DNA from: Streptomyces cathayae
GTDB taxonomy: Bacteria > Actinomycetota > Actinomycetes > Streptomycetales > Streptomycetaceae
Direction: 5' to 3'
Assembly: GCF_029760955.1 (NCBI RefSeq)
Contig: NZ_CP121682.1
Location: 1,736,001 to 1,800,000, forward strand
Length of the DNA: 64,000 nucleotides
Position numbers and translations under genes: made by a program. Below the pieces are notes generated by a model, which saw only the letters and a list, made by a program, of their open reading frames with translations, had not been told where the DNA came from and ran no database searches. Shown here one piece after another: positions 18,796 through 26,565 of the stretch. Numbering within the stretch: position 1 is the first letter of the stretch; each line of letters begins with the position of its first letter.

Positions 18796-18901
18796 CTGCA
18801 GAGCGAAGCCCAGTTGTGCGACATCCCGTGAGTTCTCCTGAGCCCCGTTGAGTCCCCAACCTCGTGACCAGGGGGTTCGTCCTCGCTCTGGTGGCTCCTC
18901 G

Positions 18902-18968
18902 CGCCCTGACGTAATTTCAAGATTCCTGAAGCGTTCTCACTGTTTCTGACCGCTCGACGGTCAGGGCG
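18902..18968. repeat. 9-bp inverted repeat near the Tn3 end
   Basis: CGCCCTGAC (18902-18910) and its complement GTCAGGGCG (18960-18968) enclose 49 bases of AT-richer DNA between the Tn3 transposase and an integrase remnant. This may belong to the transposon end or be a stem-loop. Confidence 0.3.
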
Positions 18969-18974
18969 AAACGA

Positions 18975-19067
18975 GGGGTATTCGGACTCGATGAGAAGAC
19001 CGCCATTCGCTACGCGGACTCCGCACGGGCCCTGCTGGACCAGGCCGCTGGACAGCCACTTCGGTGA
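18975..19067 (+). pseudogene. Tyrosine recombinase C-terminal remnant
   Basis: The short frame GVFGLDEKTAIRYADSARALLDQ, ending in a TGA at 19065, resembles the last 30 residues of Streptomyces tyrosine integrases. In those, a helix with ...TAIRYA(D/E)SAR.LL follows the catalytic domain. Nothing upstream continues the match, and the Tn3 end lies next to it. It is probably a gene cut by Tn3 insertion or deletion. Confidence 0.5.
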
Positions 19068-19258
19068 AATCTGCTCGACCGGTACACGCCTTTGATGGGA
19101 GAAGCATGCTGTCAGGGCAGAGTCAGCAGCCGGGGCCGATCGGCGGAGACGATGTCAGGGCGAGCGTGGCGATCCGCAGCTCGGCCGCCCACGTCCGCAA
19201 CGGCGCCCGCTTCGAGAACGGTCACCTCGTCGAACGCCCCGAGGCGGTGGCCGCGTGA
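19064..19258 (+). CDS. Short frame overlapping the VOC gene, unrecognised
   Basis: This is a 64-residue frame whose TGA overlaps the GTG of the next gene (GTGA), an arrangement that suggests translational coupling. The last 25 residues (SSAAHVRNGARFENGHLVERPEAVAA) look protein-like, but I do not recognise a family. It may be the tail of a lost gene that once led the VOC gene. Confidence 0.25.
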   Translation: MKSARPVHAFDGRSMLSGQSQQPGPIGGDDVRASVAIRSSAAHVRNGARFENGHLVERPEAVAA

Positions 19259-19674
19259 GCCGGCCGACCAGCGGCACGCTGCATCACATCGAACTCTGGG
19301 TGCCGGACCTCGACCACGCGCTCACCTCTCTCGGCTGGCTGCTGGAGGCACTGGGCTACACCCTCACCCAGAGCTGGGACAACGGCCGCAGCTGGCACCT
19401 CGGGCCGACCTACCTGGTCCTTGAGCAGTCCCGGGCCCTCACCGCCGACCGGCACGACCGGTGCCGGCCGGGGCTGAACCACCTGGCCTTTCACGTCGAG
19501 GACGACAGCACGGTCGAGCGGCTGGCCACCGACGCGGCAAACCACGGCTGGCACCTGCTGTTCCCGGACCGGCATCCACACGCCGGCGGCGAACGGCACT
19601 ACGCCGCCTACCTGGAAAACGACGACGGCTTCGAGGTCGAACTCGTCGCGATCACGTCACCACAGCGAAAGTGA
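19255..19674 (+). CDS. VOC family protein (glyoxalase/bleomycin-resistance fold)
   Basis: The 139-residue product is a single vicinal-oxygen-chelate domain. LHHIELWVPDLDHALTSLGWLLEALGY forms the first beta-alpha-beta unit and GLNHLAFHVEDDSTVERLATDAANHG the second. It ends with HYAAYLENDDGFEVELVA. His10/His11, the histidines of NHLAFHV and the Glu of FEVELV occupy the usual metal-ligand positions. It starts at GTG. The substrate is unknown; members isomerise, cleave or bind small molecules, including antibiotics. Confidence 0.85.
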   Translation: MSRPTSGTLHHIELWVPDLDHALTSLGWLLEALGYTLTQSWDNGRSWHLGPTYLVLEQSRALTADRHDRCRPGLNHLAFHVEDDSTVERLATDAANHGWHLLFPDRHPHAGGERHYAAYLENDDGFEVELVAITSPQRK

Positions 19675-20282
19675 GAGCAACCGATCCACAGGCCTTGACG
19701 ATTGCTCAGGAATCGATCGGTTCTTGAACGCCGCCAGAGCACGGCCACGGCGGGCGGGTTGTCCCGTGAGAGCGAAAGTTGAGCGTTGTCACCGAAGATT
19801 GGTGATCAGTGGTTTTGTGCCACCGAAGTCCGACCGCCTGCATCTCGGGCCGCGTAGTCACTCTCGCTGGGCCCGGACGACCGGCGTGTCTCTGACGGTG
19901 CGACGATCGCGGCATGCCCCCTGAACAGCTATCTGCTGCAGAGAGCGCCTTCATGCTCAATGCGTTCGAGATCGACATACTCCCTGGTGTGCGAGGCGAC
20001 CTGGGCGAGCCACTCGTAGCCGCGTCTCCGGGCGAGCTGGCGCCCATGCTTCTCTCGCTCGTCGACCGGGGGTGGATCGAGGTGTGCCGTCTGACTTCGT
20101 GGACGGCTCCGGACGGGCAGCTTGGCTATCAGCCTGGCCCGCCCGTAGCGCGCGAGGAGTTGCCCGGAGTCCTGGCCGATGCCGCTGCCTGGGAGTATCC
20201 CGATGGGGACTGTGAGGTTCCCCCGAGATGCGGAGAATGGTGACAGCAGGTCAGGTAGGACTCACAGAGAGGAGCCCTGCTG

Positions 20283-20591
20283 ATGCCTGCCCCGAGGAAA
20301 TACCCACTGGAGTTGCGTGAGCGCGCGGTGCGGATGTACCGCACTGCGGAGCCGAAGCCCGTGATCCGCCGCATGGCCGAGGAACTCGGTGTCCATCATG
20401 AGGCCCTGCGCGGCTGGATCCGCCAGGCCGAGGCCGACGCCGGCGAACGCGACGACCTGCTCACCAGCGACGAACGCGCCGAGCTGGCCGCGCTGCGCAA
20501 GGAGAACACCCAGCTCAAGCGGTCCAACGAGATCCTGCGGACGGCCTCGGCTTTTTTCGCGGCACAGCTCGACCCGACCCGGCCCAGGTGA
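20283..20591 (+). CDS. IS3 OrfA
   Basis: The 102-residue HTH_Tnp_1 protein reads MPAPRKYPLELRERAVRMYRTAE, then a helix-turn-helix (VIRRMAEELGVHHEALRGWIRQAE) and a C-terminal coiled coil (ELAALRKENTQLKRSNEILRTASAFF). A run of six T at 20552-20557 near its end is a likely -1 slippery site. The -1 frame is open from there into orfB, so an OrfAB fusion can be made. The ATG at 20283 has a GAGAGGAG-type site upstream. Confidence 0.95.
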   Translation: MPAPRKYPLELRERAVRMYRTAEPKPVIRRMAEELGVHHEALRGWIRQAEADAGERDDLLTSDERAELAALRKENTQLKRSNEILRTASAFFAAQLDPTRPR

Positions 20592-21511
20592 CCGCGCTCC
20601 TCGACGAGCACGAGAACCTGGAGGTCGAGCCCACCCTCCGGGAACTGCACATCCCTTCCTCCACCTACTACCGCTGGCGCCGGGCGAAGAAGGAGCCGTG
20701 CGAACGGCACCGCCGGGACACCGAGCTGACCAGGCAGATCCAGCAGATCCACACCGACTCCGGCGGAATCTACGGCTCGCCCCGCGTGCACGCCGTCCTG
20801 AAGCGCGAAGGCGTCTACGTCGGCCGCAAACGAGTCGAACGGCTCATGCGCGAAGCCGGCCTCGCCGGGATCAGTCCTCGCCGGACGGGCAAGGGCTTCA
20901 CCCGCCGCGACCGGGACGCCGACCTCGCCCCGGATTTGGTCAGGCGCGACTTCACCGCCGACAGGCCGAACCGGCTGTGGGTCACCGACCTCACCATGAT
21001 CTCGACCCTTGAGGGACCCTTGTGGCTGTCGGCGATCAGGGACGCGTTCTCCCGTCGGGTGGTGGCCTGGGAGACCTCCGCCCACGCGGACGCCGACCTC
21101 GTGCTGGCCACCCTCGAGTACGCCCTCGCGTCCCGGGAGGTCGAGCCCGGCCAGCTGATTCACCATGCGGACCACGGCTGTCAGTACACGTCCGTGAAGC
21201 TCACAACACGCTTGGTGCGGGCAGGAATTGAGGCATCCATGGGCTCCGTCGGGGACTCGTACGACAACGCCCTGGCGGAGAACCTCTGGATGCTCATCAA
21301 GACCGAGGGCCTCCGCGGCCGCACCTTCGCCACCCGGGCCGAGGCGAACCTCGCGCTCTTCGAGTACATCGACGGGTTCTACAACAGTCGGCGCATCCAG
21401 AAACGCCTCGGCTACCTCAGCCCCGTCGAGTTCGAAGAGAAGCACTACGCCGAGCAGGCAGCGTCCGAACGAGTGAACCTGAAACCCCGCCAACCCGCTC
21501 TGACCAGCTGA
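20588..21511 (+). CDS. IS3 transposase OrfB
   Basis: The 307-residue protein has an HTH_21 N-terminus (REL-HIPSSTYYRWRRAKKEP ... GGIYGSPRVHAVLKREG) and an rve domain. The catalytic acids are in LWVTDLTMI, HHADHGCQYTS and SYDNALAENLW. It starts at GTG, overlapping the orfA stop by four bases, but as a -1 frame extension it is probably mainly made as OrfAB. The reading frame and DDE triad are complete. Confidence 0.95.
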   Translation: MTALLDEHENLEVEPTLRELHIPSSTYYRWRRAKKEPCERHRRDTELTRQIQQIHTDSGGIYGSPRVHAVLKREGVYVGRKRVERLMREAGLAGISPRRTGKGFTRRDRDADLAPDLVRRDFTADRPNRLWVTDLTMISTLEGPLWLSAIRDAFSRRVVAWETSAHADADLVLATLEYALASREVEPGQLIHHADHGCQYTSVKLTTRLVRAGIEASMGSVGDSYDNALAENLWMLIKTEGLRGRTFATRAEANLALFEYIDGFYNSRRIQKRLGYLSPVEFEEKHYAEQAASERVNLKPRQPALTS

Positions 21512-21691
21512 TCAGCCCCTCCCGAGCAACGGGGGAACCTCACTGGATCGGCAGCCTGACGCTCTGCCTCACGCAGCGGGGGAGCCAAATCTCCTGGTGA
21601 GCGGTCAGTGGTCAAACTCGGGTGGCACGCGCCCAAGGTTCGCTGTCACAGGACACGGGTTGCGTGGTCCGCGCGCTGCCGACGGCAGAGG

Positions 21692-22896
21692 TGTCCCGTC
21701 TCCAAAGATCTGGTCCCCGTCTCAAGTGATCTGCTCCGACTCGCTTTCGGTCTCAGACGGTCTGGTTCTCCGATGCCCAGTCTCAGCGGCCCGGGGATGG
21801 TCTCAATCCTTCGCGGGCAGCAACGCTGCGTGCACCTACTGACCCCGTGTTGCAGGAACGGCCGGCACGCCTGCGGCTCCGCTCAGGGCGACGGGCGTGA
21901 CGAGACCTGCCACCACGGCCTGGATGATGACGTCGTTGGCTGATCGCTCGCTGACCACGCCGGCGACGTACAGCCGGACGGAAACGACCAGCAGGAAGGC
22001 CCACCAGGGTGAGTGCAGCCAGCTGAGCACGGCCGTCAGACCTACGAGGGCGTAGGCGATATTCTTGCGGAACTCCGCTTCACCCACGGCCCGGTCATAT
22101 TCGTTAAACAAGTCGTAGCTGGCGATCAGCAGCTTGGTGCGAAGCTGTCTGGTCTCGCCGAGGATGTCTCGCGCAGCGAGGTTAGCCATGAGGCGCTGGC
22201 CGCGCTCGCGCTGAAGCCCCCTGCCTCCGTTGGTCTCTGATTCAGGGGGCGGTAGCCGCCCCTTGTCCTGCAAGAAGCCGACCAGGTCGTTGAAAGCAAG
22301 TCGTGACACGCGTGGCGTGATGGTCCTACTGGCATCCCAGAACCTGGCGGCCCTTGGTGCTTCCTGCGCGTTCACAGTGACCACTCGGACCGCGAGCATG
22401 GCGCCGATGAGGTAGGCGAGGAAGGCGCCGGACGCGAGGACTCCAGCAGGGCCCACTACGTCACCAAGGCGGTACAGCGAAGCCCACAGGCCGCGAGCCC
22501 GCTGCTGTGTCGGCACGCGGTCCTCAAAGACCAACCAGAGTGTCAGGATCCAGATACATCCCGTTGAGAGCGGTGCGCGGACATCACGAAGGCCGGGCAG
22601 CAGATTCGCCAGCATGTCCTCTCCCTGATCCAGCGTGCCGCCTCGGAGGGACGGCAGGGTCTTGGTGGGGTCCCGAGAATCCGAGACGCGGTCCCGTCCC
22701 ATCTATCACGATCAGCGCCTACCGCAAGAGGCACCTGGAGGGACATGCCACCTGGACCAGATCAGCTGAGACAACGTCCGGCATCCGATCACCCAGGACA
22801 AGCTCAACCGAGAGCCTCAGCATTCTCACGTCTCAACTGATCTGGTCGCCCCAGGCCACAGATCTGGGTCCGGGCCAGATCGTTTGAGACGGGACA
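21692..22896. mobile_element. Transposase-less element with repeated GTCTC ends
   Basis: Two 22-base terminal repeats (21692-21713, and inverted at 22875-22896) begin TGTCCCGTCTC and share 20 of 22 bases. Inside the left end, GTCTC recurs at 21698, 21719, 21750, 21780 and 21800, spaced by 20-31 bases. Inside the right end, similar units (CCAGATC..TGAGAC) lie at about 22757 and 22875, with an inverted copy at 22830. The trinucleotide AGG flanks both ends. Such multi-site ends are known for IS21-like and other DDE transposons. The only gene inside is a membrane protein, so it would need a transposase in trans. Confidence 0.6.
21836..22615 (-). CDS. Multi-pass membrane protein of unknown function
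   Basis: The 259-residue product MLANLLPGLRDVRAPLSTGCIWILTLWLVFEDR has hydrophobic segments at about residues 16-32, 50-75, and 185-225 (AYALVGLTAVLSW, PWWAFLLVVSVRLYVAGVV), then an alanine-rich tail. A long soluble middle part (FNDLVGFLQDKGRLPPPESE ... LRTKLLIASYDLFNEYDRAVGEAEFRKN) is charged. I do not recognise a family. The start is set at 22615 because GGGAGAGG lies just before it. It is the sole cargo of the element with repeated GTCTC ends. Confidence 0.6.
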   Translation of the reverse strand: MLANLLPGLRDVRAPLSTGCIWILTLWLVFEDRVPTQQRARGLWASLYRLGDVVGPAGVLASGAFLAYLIGAMLAVRVVTVNAQEAPRAARFWDASRTITPRVSRLAFNDLVGFLQDKGRLPPPESETNGGRGLQRERGQRLMANLAARDILGETRQLRTKLLIASYDLFNEYDRAVGEAEFRKNIAYALVGLTAVLSWLHSPWWAFLLVVSVRLYVAGVVSERSANDVIIQAVVAGLVTPVALSGAAGVPAVPATRGQ

Positions 22897-23114
22897 AGGG
22901 GGCTCGGTTGGGACGGAGGACAGGCCGGCTGGGGAGGGGGGAGGCCCCGCGGCCAACTGCGATGGTGATGGTCCCTGAACATGAACATGTCCCGGCGTTC
23001 GTCCCCCACCTGTTGCCATCCACGCAGCACCGAGCGCAACCCGCGCGGAGCAACCTCACCGCTGCTTCATCAATGACGACAGAGGGTGTCGGGTTTACGG
23101 CCGACGATGGACGT
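22897..23114. other. Intergenic, nothing recognised
   Basis: This stretch lies between the repeated-end element and the next gene. It holds GC-rich sequence and presumably the promoter of the oxidoreductase gene, but no clear site is seen. Confidence 0.4.
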
Positions 23115-23633
23115 ATGCGCGAAACCCCAGAAGAACTCAACAAGCTCCAGTCCCTCCTCGGCTCCTCCCTCTCCGGCTCGACCGCACACCTCCGCTCGAT
23201 CGTCGAGAGCCGCACCATCACGGCGGCGCAGCTCACCGGGGTCCTCACCGGCATGTGCACGCTCGCCCTCTCCACGGTGACCGCAAAGGGCGAACCGCGG
23301 ATCAGCGGCGCCGACGGGCACTTCCTGCACGGCCGGTGGCACTTCGGCACGGCGCGCAACGCCGCCAAGGCCCGTCATCTCGCGGCCCGTCCGGCCGCCA
23401 GCGTCGCGCACATGCGCGGCGAGGACCTCGGCGTGTTCACCCACGGCACGGTGGAGGAGCTGAACCCCGAGGACGCCGAGACCACGGCCGACTGGCAGGA
23501 ACTCCTCGCCTACTTGAAGGACTTCTACGGCGACGACGCCTTCGACTGGAACCGCGAGGTCGTCTACTACCGGCTGAACCCGCACTGGATGACCGTCTAC
23601 GCCCCCGACCTCGACAAGCTCACCGGCACGTGA
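23115..23633 (+). CDS. Pyridoxamine 5'-phosphate oxidase-like flavin protein
   Basis: The 172-residue protein has a split-barrel PPOX fold. LTGVLTGMCTLALSTVTAKGEPRISGADGHFLHGRWHFGTARNAAKARHLAARPAASVAHMRGEDLGVFTHGTVEEL is the typical beta-barrel start, binding FMN, F420 or heme in this superfamily. The rest is an alpha-helical region and an EVVYYRLNPHWMTVY end. The first 35 residues form a helix. The substrate is unknown. The ATG at 23115 is internal to a longer open frame but begins the family-like sequence. Confidence 0.75.
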   Translation: MRETPEELNKLQSLLGSSLSGSTAHLRSIVESRTITAAQLTGVLTGMCTLALSTVTAKGEPRISGADGHFLHGRWHFGTARNAAKARHLAARPAASVAHMRGEDLGVFTHGTVEELNPEDAETTADWQELLAYLKDFYGDDAFDWNREVVYYRLNPHWMTVYAPDLDKLTGT

Positions 23634-24046
23634 CGCCGGGCCCGTCGACGAGGGCCTGCACCTGCGCGTACGTGGGTGCGGGGCCGGTCGACGCGCCGTC
23701 GCGTACCGCCAGCGCCGTGGCGACGGCCTCGCCCAGCGCCCGCCGGTACAGCAGCGACCCGAGGCTGCCCCGCCCCCAAGCTCTCAGCTCCTTCCCCAAG
23801 CTCTCAACTCCGCTTCGCTGCGTTCGAGCAGGGGGCCGCTCGGCGTCTTGCCGGTCCAGGGGACCAGGAGCGGCAAGGTCGCGAGTTGGCCCCGAACCCA
23901 CGGAAGCAACTCCGCAGAGCACGACGACGGACCCTTGAGTTCCCACCGAGAACCCTTCAGTTTGCGTGAACTTACGGGACTCTGGGGGCGTGACCCAGAT
24001 ACGCCAGAAACCCGCCATGGGGTGATCTTGGAGGCCGGGCAACTCA
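23634..24046. other. Intergenic region with gene debris
   Basis: On the minus strand a frame ending ...RRALGEAVATALAVRDGASTGPAPTYAQVQALVDG looks like the tail of a lost protein, but no family can be named. The middle holds the AAGCTCTCA repeat annotated separately. I see no complete gene here. Confidence 0.3.
23773..23838. repeat. CCCCAAGCTCTCA repeat
   Basis: CCCCAAGCTCTCA occurs twice, 20 bases apart (about 23775 and 23795). After the second copy come the complementary-looking CGCTTCGCTGCG and GTTCGAGCAGGGG segments. Streptomyces genomes carry many intergenic repeats of the form CCCCAAGCTCTC...TTCGAGCGGGG, and this looks like a member. It may fold into a stem-loop. Confidence 0.5.
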
Positions 24047-24973
24047 CTACGGGGTGTCGTCCGTGAGGGCATTGACGCGGTTCTCGCACTCGCGGCGGGC
24101 CTTGCGCTGGGCCGGGACCGCCGGGACGCCCTGGGCGCCGTCGAGCGGCTGGCAGCGGTCGAGGAGCTGGCGGTGCACGGCGGGGACGGCGCTGACGCGC
24201 AGGGTGTAGCCCTGGCCGCGCCGTACGGTCATCCCCTGGTCGAGCGCGGCCCGCTCGGCGGGGTCCAGTTGGGTGGTGCGGAGGAAGTCGGCGACCTTGC
24301 CGGGCATATCGAGGGTGACCGGCAGCTCCGGCGCGGGGGCATCCTCCTCAATGCCGGTGTGGTTGGGCAGGAGGTCGGCGACGGCTGTGCGGATCGCGCC
24401 GCGGCTGACGTCGTGCTCGCGGGCAAGGGCGGCGATGGAGCAGCCTTCCAGGTACGCGGTGCGGACGGCGCCGGCCCTGTCGGCCGCCACAGCGGGGCGG
24501 CGCCCGCCTTTGCTGCCCTTGGCCTCGGCGGCTCGCAGTCCGTCGTAGGTCAGCTCGCGCTGGAGGTCGCGTTGGAGTTCGCCGGCGGCGGCGAGGGTCT
24601 GCACCATGAACTTCACGGTGGACAGCAGCTCGCCGGTGCGCGGATGGCGGGCGGTGAGGTCCATCGCGGAGAACGCGCCGTCGTGGATACGCAGCGCCAC
24701 CTGGTCGCGGTGGAGGACGTCGAGCACATCGAGGATGTGGCCGGTGCCGCGCACGAGGCGGAACATCTCGGAGACGTGCACAGTGTCGCCCGGCCGCGCG
24801 TAGGTGAGCAGTTCGCGGAACTTCGGCCGCTGAAGCGGGTGGAGGCGGCTGGAGGTTCCCGGGTCCTCCTCGAAGACGACCGGGGACTCGATGCCGGCCT
24901 CGTCCAGGACGAGGTTCTGCCGGGCGGTCGACTGCTGGTCGGTCGAGACCCGCTTGTAGACCAGGTTCGCCAC
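24047..24973 (-). CDS. Serine recombinase family protein
   Basis: The 308-residue product MANLVYKRVSTDQQSTARQNLVLDEAG has Ser10 as the catalytic nucleophile in the RVST motif. FRLVRGTGHILDVLDVLHRDQVALRIHDGAFSAMD and FMVQTLAAAGELQRDLQRELTYDGLRAA complete the resolvase domain. A Hin-like helix-turn-helix (SIAALAREHDVSRGAIRTAV) follows at about 180-200, then a tail of about 100 residues that is unusual for small resolvases. A 26-base palindrome lies about 136 bases upstream of the start and may be its site. Confidence 0.9.
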   Translation of the reverse strand: MANLVYKRVSTDQQSTARQNLVLDEAGIESPVVFEEDPGTSSRLHPLQRPKFRELLTYARPGDTVHVSEMFRLVRGTGHILDVLDVLHRDQVALRIHDGAFSAMDLTARHPRTGELLSTVKFMVQTLAAAGELQRDLQRELTYDGLRAAEAKGSKGGRRPAVAADRAGAVRTAYLEGCSIAALAREHDVSRGAIRTAVADLLPNHTGIEEDAPAPELPVTLDMPGKVADFLRTTQLDPAERAALDQGMTVRRGQGYTLRVSAVPAVHRQLLDRCQPLDGAQGVPAVPAQRKARRECENRVNALTDDTP

Positions 24974-25458
24974 TCGCGGGCCCCTTCCGTACGGAGGATC
25001 GGACCCTACCTGTCGTCAAACCCTGTCAGCAATCACCATCGGATCTGATTGGATTCGCGCTGCCGTGAACCCCCGGATTGCACGGGTTCATTGGACGCGT
25101 CGCCTGCCTGTCGGCAAACGATCGTTTGCGAACACCATTCAGCCGGGCGAGGAGGCCGGAGACCGGCGGAACACGGTGGGGGACGAAAGTTCGTGGGCGC
25201 CGGTCAAGTCCCCAGTGCGGCAGACCCGGCGGGCGGCACGCTGGTCGACATGGCGACACCGGCCGATGGCCTGGCATCGCTGGGGGACCTGATCGGCAGT
25301 CATCGCCGAAGGCCGACCGCCCCAACGTGCTGACCGGCAGCGATTGGCCGGGGGCGAGTTCTGCTCTCCGTTTCGGCTTCGGCCGTGTCTCGGCTGACCC
25401 TATGCGTACATGCCCGGCCGGGCCGCCCCGGGCCGCGGGGTCCCTGAGTGCCCTCCGC
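24974..25458. other. Intergenic region holding a long palindrome
   Basis: This stretch lies between the recombinase start and the 3' end of the SnoaL-like gene. Only the palindrome at 25109-25134 stands out. No coding frame with recognisable content was found on either strand. Confidence 0.4.
25109..25134. promoter_or_regulatory. 26-bp palindrome (recombination site or operator)
   Basis: The central 16 bases GCAAACGATCGTTTGC (25114-25129) are a perfect palindrome. TGT and ACA at the outer ends make a 26-base imperfect one. The half-site CAAACGAT also occurs at 12452-12459, beside the other serine recombinase. A resolvase crossover site or a repressor operator would look like this. Confidence 0.5.
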
Positions 25459-25875
25459 TCAGCCGACGTTGAACGCCTCGGCGACGGTCAGTGTGTCCTC
25501 GTACAGGTGCATGCGAACGATTCGGCCGTCCTCGACCGCCAGGTGCATGGCCACCGGTGTGGTGAACTCCTTGCCGCTGGTCACGGCGGTGTGCGTGAAG
25601 ACCGCCAGCAGCACCACGTCACCACCGTCGACGATGAAGCGCTCCAGCACGACCTTGCTCTGGCCGTGCGCGAAGTGCGGCCACATGGTGGTGAAGTACG
25701 GCGCGACCTCCTCCTGGCGGGTACGGCGCCCGGTCCAGGGCAGTGCGTCACTGCCGGGGACGTGCCAGTCGATCTCCTCGGAGAACAGTTCCTGGATGCC
25801 GTCGGGGTCCTGCCTGCCGAGGCGCTCCAGGAACTTCTCGGCCACGGTCCGCGAGGTCTGAGTATCTGTTGCCAT
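25459..25875 (-). CDS. SnoaL-like / NTF2-fold protein
   Basis: The 138-residue protein has the NTF2-like cone fold: VAEKFLERLGRQDPDGIQELFSEEIDWHVPGSD at the start, and VAMHLAVEDGRIVRMHLYEDTLTVAEAF at the end. The DWHVPG motif and the ...GRIVRMHLYED strand are typical of polyketide-cyclase or ketosteroid-isomerase-like proteins. It is the last gene of the Rrf2-linked operon, 46 bases after the F420 reductase-like gene. It may isomerise, dehydrate or bind the product of the reductases. Confidence 0.8.
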   Translation of the reverse strand: MATDTQTSRTVAEKFLERLGRQDPDGIQELFSEEIDWHVPGSDALPWTGRRTRQEEVAPYFTTMWPHFAHGQSKVVLERFIVDGGDVVLLAVFTHTAVTSGKEFTTPVAMHLAVEDGRIVRMHLYEDTLTVAEAFNVG

Positions 25876-25921
25876 CGTCCTTGTCCTTTGTCTCTTCGTC
25901 TCTTGAGGTGTCGGTCGGGCC

Positions 25922-26533
25922 TCAGCCCTGGAACAGGAAGTGCTTGCCGCTCAGCGGCCCGCCGAGCTGCATGAGCGCCCCGCCTTCGCGCAGCGCGCCA
26001 AGGTCGACCGGCGCGAACCCGAATTCGGTCAGCAGCCGTGTGAAGGGGGCCTTGGCGCTCTCGTCGTCACCGGCGAGGAAGACGACCTGGTTGCCGTCCT
26101 GGTGCCGGGGATCGGGAGCCATATAGGTGGCGAACATGGCGTTGAATGCCTTGATCAGCGTGACGCCGGGCAGTTGCTGGGCGACCCACTCGCTGCCGGT
26201 CAGCGGCGAGACGTCGGCGAAGCCGCGGTAGGGGTCGGACCGGGCGAACTGGTTGGTCATGTCGACCACCACTCGGCCCGTCCAGTCCCCGAGCCGCCGC
26301 CCGACCGCGGGGACCGCGCCGAACGGGACGGCGAGCAGGACCAGGTCGGCCGCCGCTGCTTCTTCGAACGTGGCCGCCGAGGCGCCGGGCCCGATGGCGG
26401 CGACGGCGTCGCCGAGTGTGCTGGGGCCGCGGCTGTTGCTGACCAGCACCGGGTGCCCGGCGCGTGCCGCGTGGGCGGCCACGGCTTGTGCTGGTGCTCC
26501 CGCACCGATGGTGCCGATGGTCTTGAATTCCAT
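25922..26533 (-). CDS. NADPH:F420 reductase-like NAD(P)-binding protein
   Basis: The 203-residue protein has a Rossmann start, TIGTIGAGAPAQAVAAHAARAGHPVLVSNSRGP, followed by LVLLAVPFGAVPAVG and VVVDMTNQF, and the VTLIKAFNAMFATYM block of the F420H2:NADP oxidoreductase family. The SNSRGP end of the first unit fits NADPH binding. It begins at ATG 26533. It lies 32 bases after the stop of the MDR gene and is probably co-transcribed with it. Confidence 0.8.
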   Translation of the reverse strand: MEFKTIGTIGAGAPAQAVAAHAARAGHPVLVSNSRGPSTLGDAVAAIGPGASAATFEEAAAADLVLLAVPFGAVPAVGRRLGDWTGRVVVDMTNQFARSDPYRGFADVSPLTGSEWVAQQLPGVTLIKAFNAMFATYMAPDPRHQDGNQVVFLAGDDESAKAPFTRLLTEFGFAPVDLGALREGGALMQLGGPLSGKHFLFQG

Positions 26534-26565
26534 GAGGTCACTGCTCCCCTGCGGTCCAGGTTTGG

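Larger units (their letters stand above)
20213..21542 (+). mobile_element. IS3-family insertion sequence with CTG target duplication
   Basis: The element is 1330 bases long. Its terminal inverted repeats are TGAGGTTCCCCC at 20213-20224 and the complement GGGGGAACCTCA at 21531-21542. It is flanked on both sides by CTG, a 3-base duplication as expected for IS3. It carries orfA and orfB in overlapping frames, so it is apparently complete and recent. Confidence 0.95.
19914..21600 (+). pseudogene. Hypothetical gene split by an IS3 insertion
   Basis: The first part (19914-20212) encodes MPPEQLSAAESAFMLNAFEIDILPG ... LADAAAWEYPDGD, a small alpha-helical protein of unknown function. The IS3 element fills 20213-21542, with a CTG duplication (20210-20212 and 21543-21545). 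Removing the element and one CTG gives a frame that runs on through DWIGSLTLCLTQRGS to a TGA at 21598-21600, a protein of 117 residues. With the IS in place the frame ends ten codons after the junction (TGA at 20241-20243) with a foreign tail. Confidence 0.7.

Noticed and set aside
15991..18831. 946-residue open frame opposite the Tn3 transposase
   Set aside because: This is an antisense shadow of the transposase, rich in Arg, Gly, Gln and His, without family motifs.
16307..18859. 850-residue frame in another phase of the Tn3 transposase
   Set aside because: It is a frame-shifted copy of the same DNA with low-complexity Arg/Gly/Ala content, not a protein-like sequence.
21690..21810. GTCTC repeats considered as a CRISPR array
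   Set aside because: Units are short and diverged, spacers are only 15-25 bases and there are no cas genes. The pattern fits a transposon end.
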